Assembly: GCA_947307005.1 (NCBI GenBank)
Contig: CAMZHY010000194.1
Location: 1-6,935 of the forward strand
Source of the DNA: an uncultured Planctomycetaceae bacterium
GTDB lineage: Bacteria > Planctomycetota > Planctomycetia > Pirellulales > Thermoguttaceae
Length of the DNA: 6,935 bases
Direction: 5' to 3'
This document shows, in pieces, positions 6,633-6,935 of the stretch (the stretch's first letter is position 1; each line of letters begins with the position of its first letter). Both the position numbers and the translations under genes were made by a program. Under the pieces are notes generated by a model. That model did no database searches. It saw nothing but the letters and a program-made list of their open reading frames with translations, and had not been told where the DNA came from.

Positions 6633-6935
6633 ATCGTTTTTCGCCGGAATTCGACGATTTCGCAAGCTGTTTGATTTCTTTGAGAACGCGCGCCTCGTCG
6701 CGATCGCGATAGAATTCGTCCAGCGGATAGCACCCGGAAACAAGTCCGGCGCGCGGCCCGTTGGTACAGTCGCCGAAGGTGCGGCAAATGCGTTTCTTAT
6801 CAAGGGCTTTACCCGATAGATAATCGGACGCCATCTGCGGATACGAAAGAATCGAACGCCCGAGACCGATCATGTCGGCGCCTCCTGTTTCAAGAACCCA
6901 CTCGCCGACCTGCGGTAGAAATTCTTGAAGGTAAG
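6631..6935 (-). CDS. NADH:flavin oxidoreductase, Old Yellow Enzyme family (C-terminal part; start outside window)
   Basis: Only the last 100 residues are inside the window. The frame is open to the right edge, and the 20 codons before the internal ATG at 6873 (YLQEFLPQVGEW, then VLETGGAD) run smoothly into MIGLGRSILSYPQMASDYLS. GGADMIGLGR matches the late strand of the Old Yellow Enzyme TIM barrel, where the arginine contacts the FMN phosphate. The following CRTFGDCTNGPRAGLVSGCYPL, then DEFY, is a Cys-containing tail that I associate with one oxidoreductase subgroup common in planctomycetes. These enzymes use FMN and NAD(P)H to reduce activated double bonds or related substrates; the substrate here is unknown. 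The gene ends in TAG, 12 bases before the glycoside hydrolase ATG, so the two form an operon. Family assignment is confident despite the truncation. Confidence 0.85.
   Translation of the reverse strand, partial: YLQEFLPQVGEWVLETGGADMIGLGRSILSYPQMASDYLSGKALDKKRICRTFGDCTNGPRAGLVSGCYPLDEFYRDRDEARVLKEIKQLAKSSNSGEKR

Overview
This window looks like chromosomal DNA from a planctomycete, probably of the Pirellulales/Thermoguttaceae type. That placement is inferred from the protein families and from codon use (heavy GCG, CGC and TCG in the large genes), not from a marker gene. It holds five protein-coding genes packed almost without gaps. The two outer genes are cut by the window edges. No RNA gene, insertion sequence, CRISPR array or phage gene was seen, and no gene-free stretch exceeds about 115 bases.

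Layout: (1) Bases 1-2406, + strand: the 3' part of a large, probably exported protein with a signal-peptide-like start, a long helical middle and a C-terminal alpha/beta-hydrolase (esterase/peptidase-like) domain. That domain appears to have lost its nucleophile serine and probably its catalytic histidine. (2) Bases 2426-3397 and 3512-4441, both - strand: tandem paralogues of the DUF1963/YwqG family, of unknown biochemical function and very acidic. A strong GC-rich hairpin lies in the 114-base gap between them. (3) Bases 4519-6618, - strand: a secreted glycoside-hydrolase-like protein resembling GH106 alpha-L-rhamnosidases. (4) Bases 6631-6935, - strand: the C-terminal 100 residues of an Old Yellow Enzyme-type NADH:flavin oxidoreductase.

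The four minus-strand genes read oxidoreductase -> glycoside hydrolase -> DUF1963 copy A -> DUF1963 copy B and could share a transcript. The oxidoreductase and glycoside hydrolase are almost certainly co-translated: the gap is 12 bases and the upstream stop codon overlaps the downstream ribosome binding site. The DUF1963 pair follows after 77 bases with its own good ribosome binding site and may be a separate unit. The plus-strand hydrolase-like gene converges on this cluster, with 19 bases between stop codons.

The observations most worth a second look are the apparently dead hydrolase domain in the first gene, the diverging DUF1963 pair (a basic insertion and an A9 tract in one copy, an expanded acidic triplet tract in the other), the hairpin between them, and the oxidoreductase/glycoside hydrolase coupling. 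I did not find a clear-cut novel defence or mobile system.
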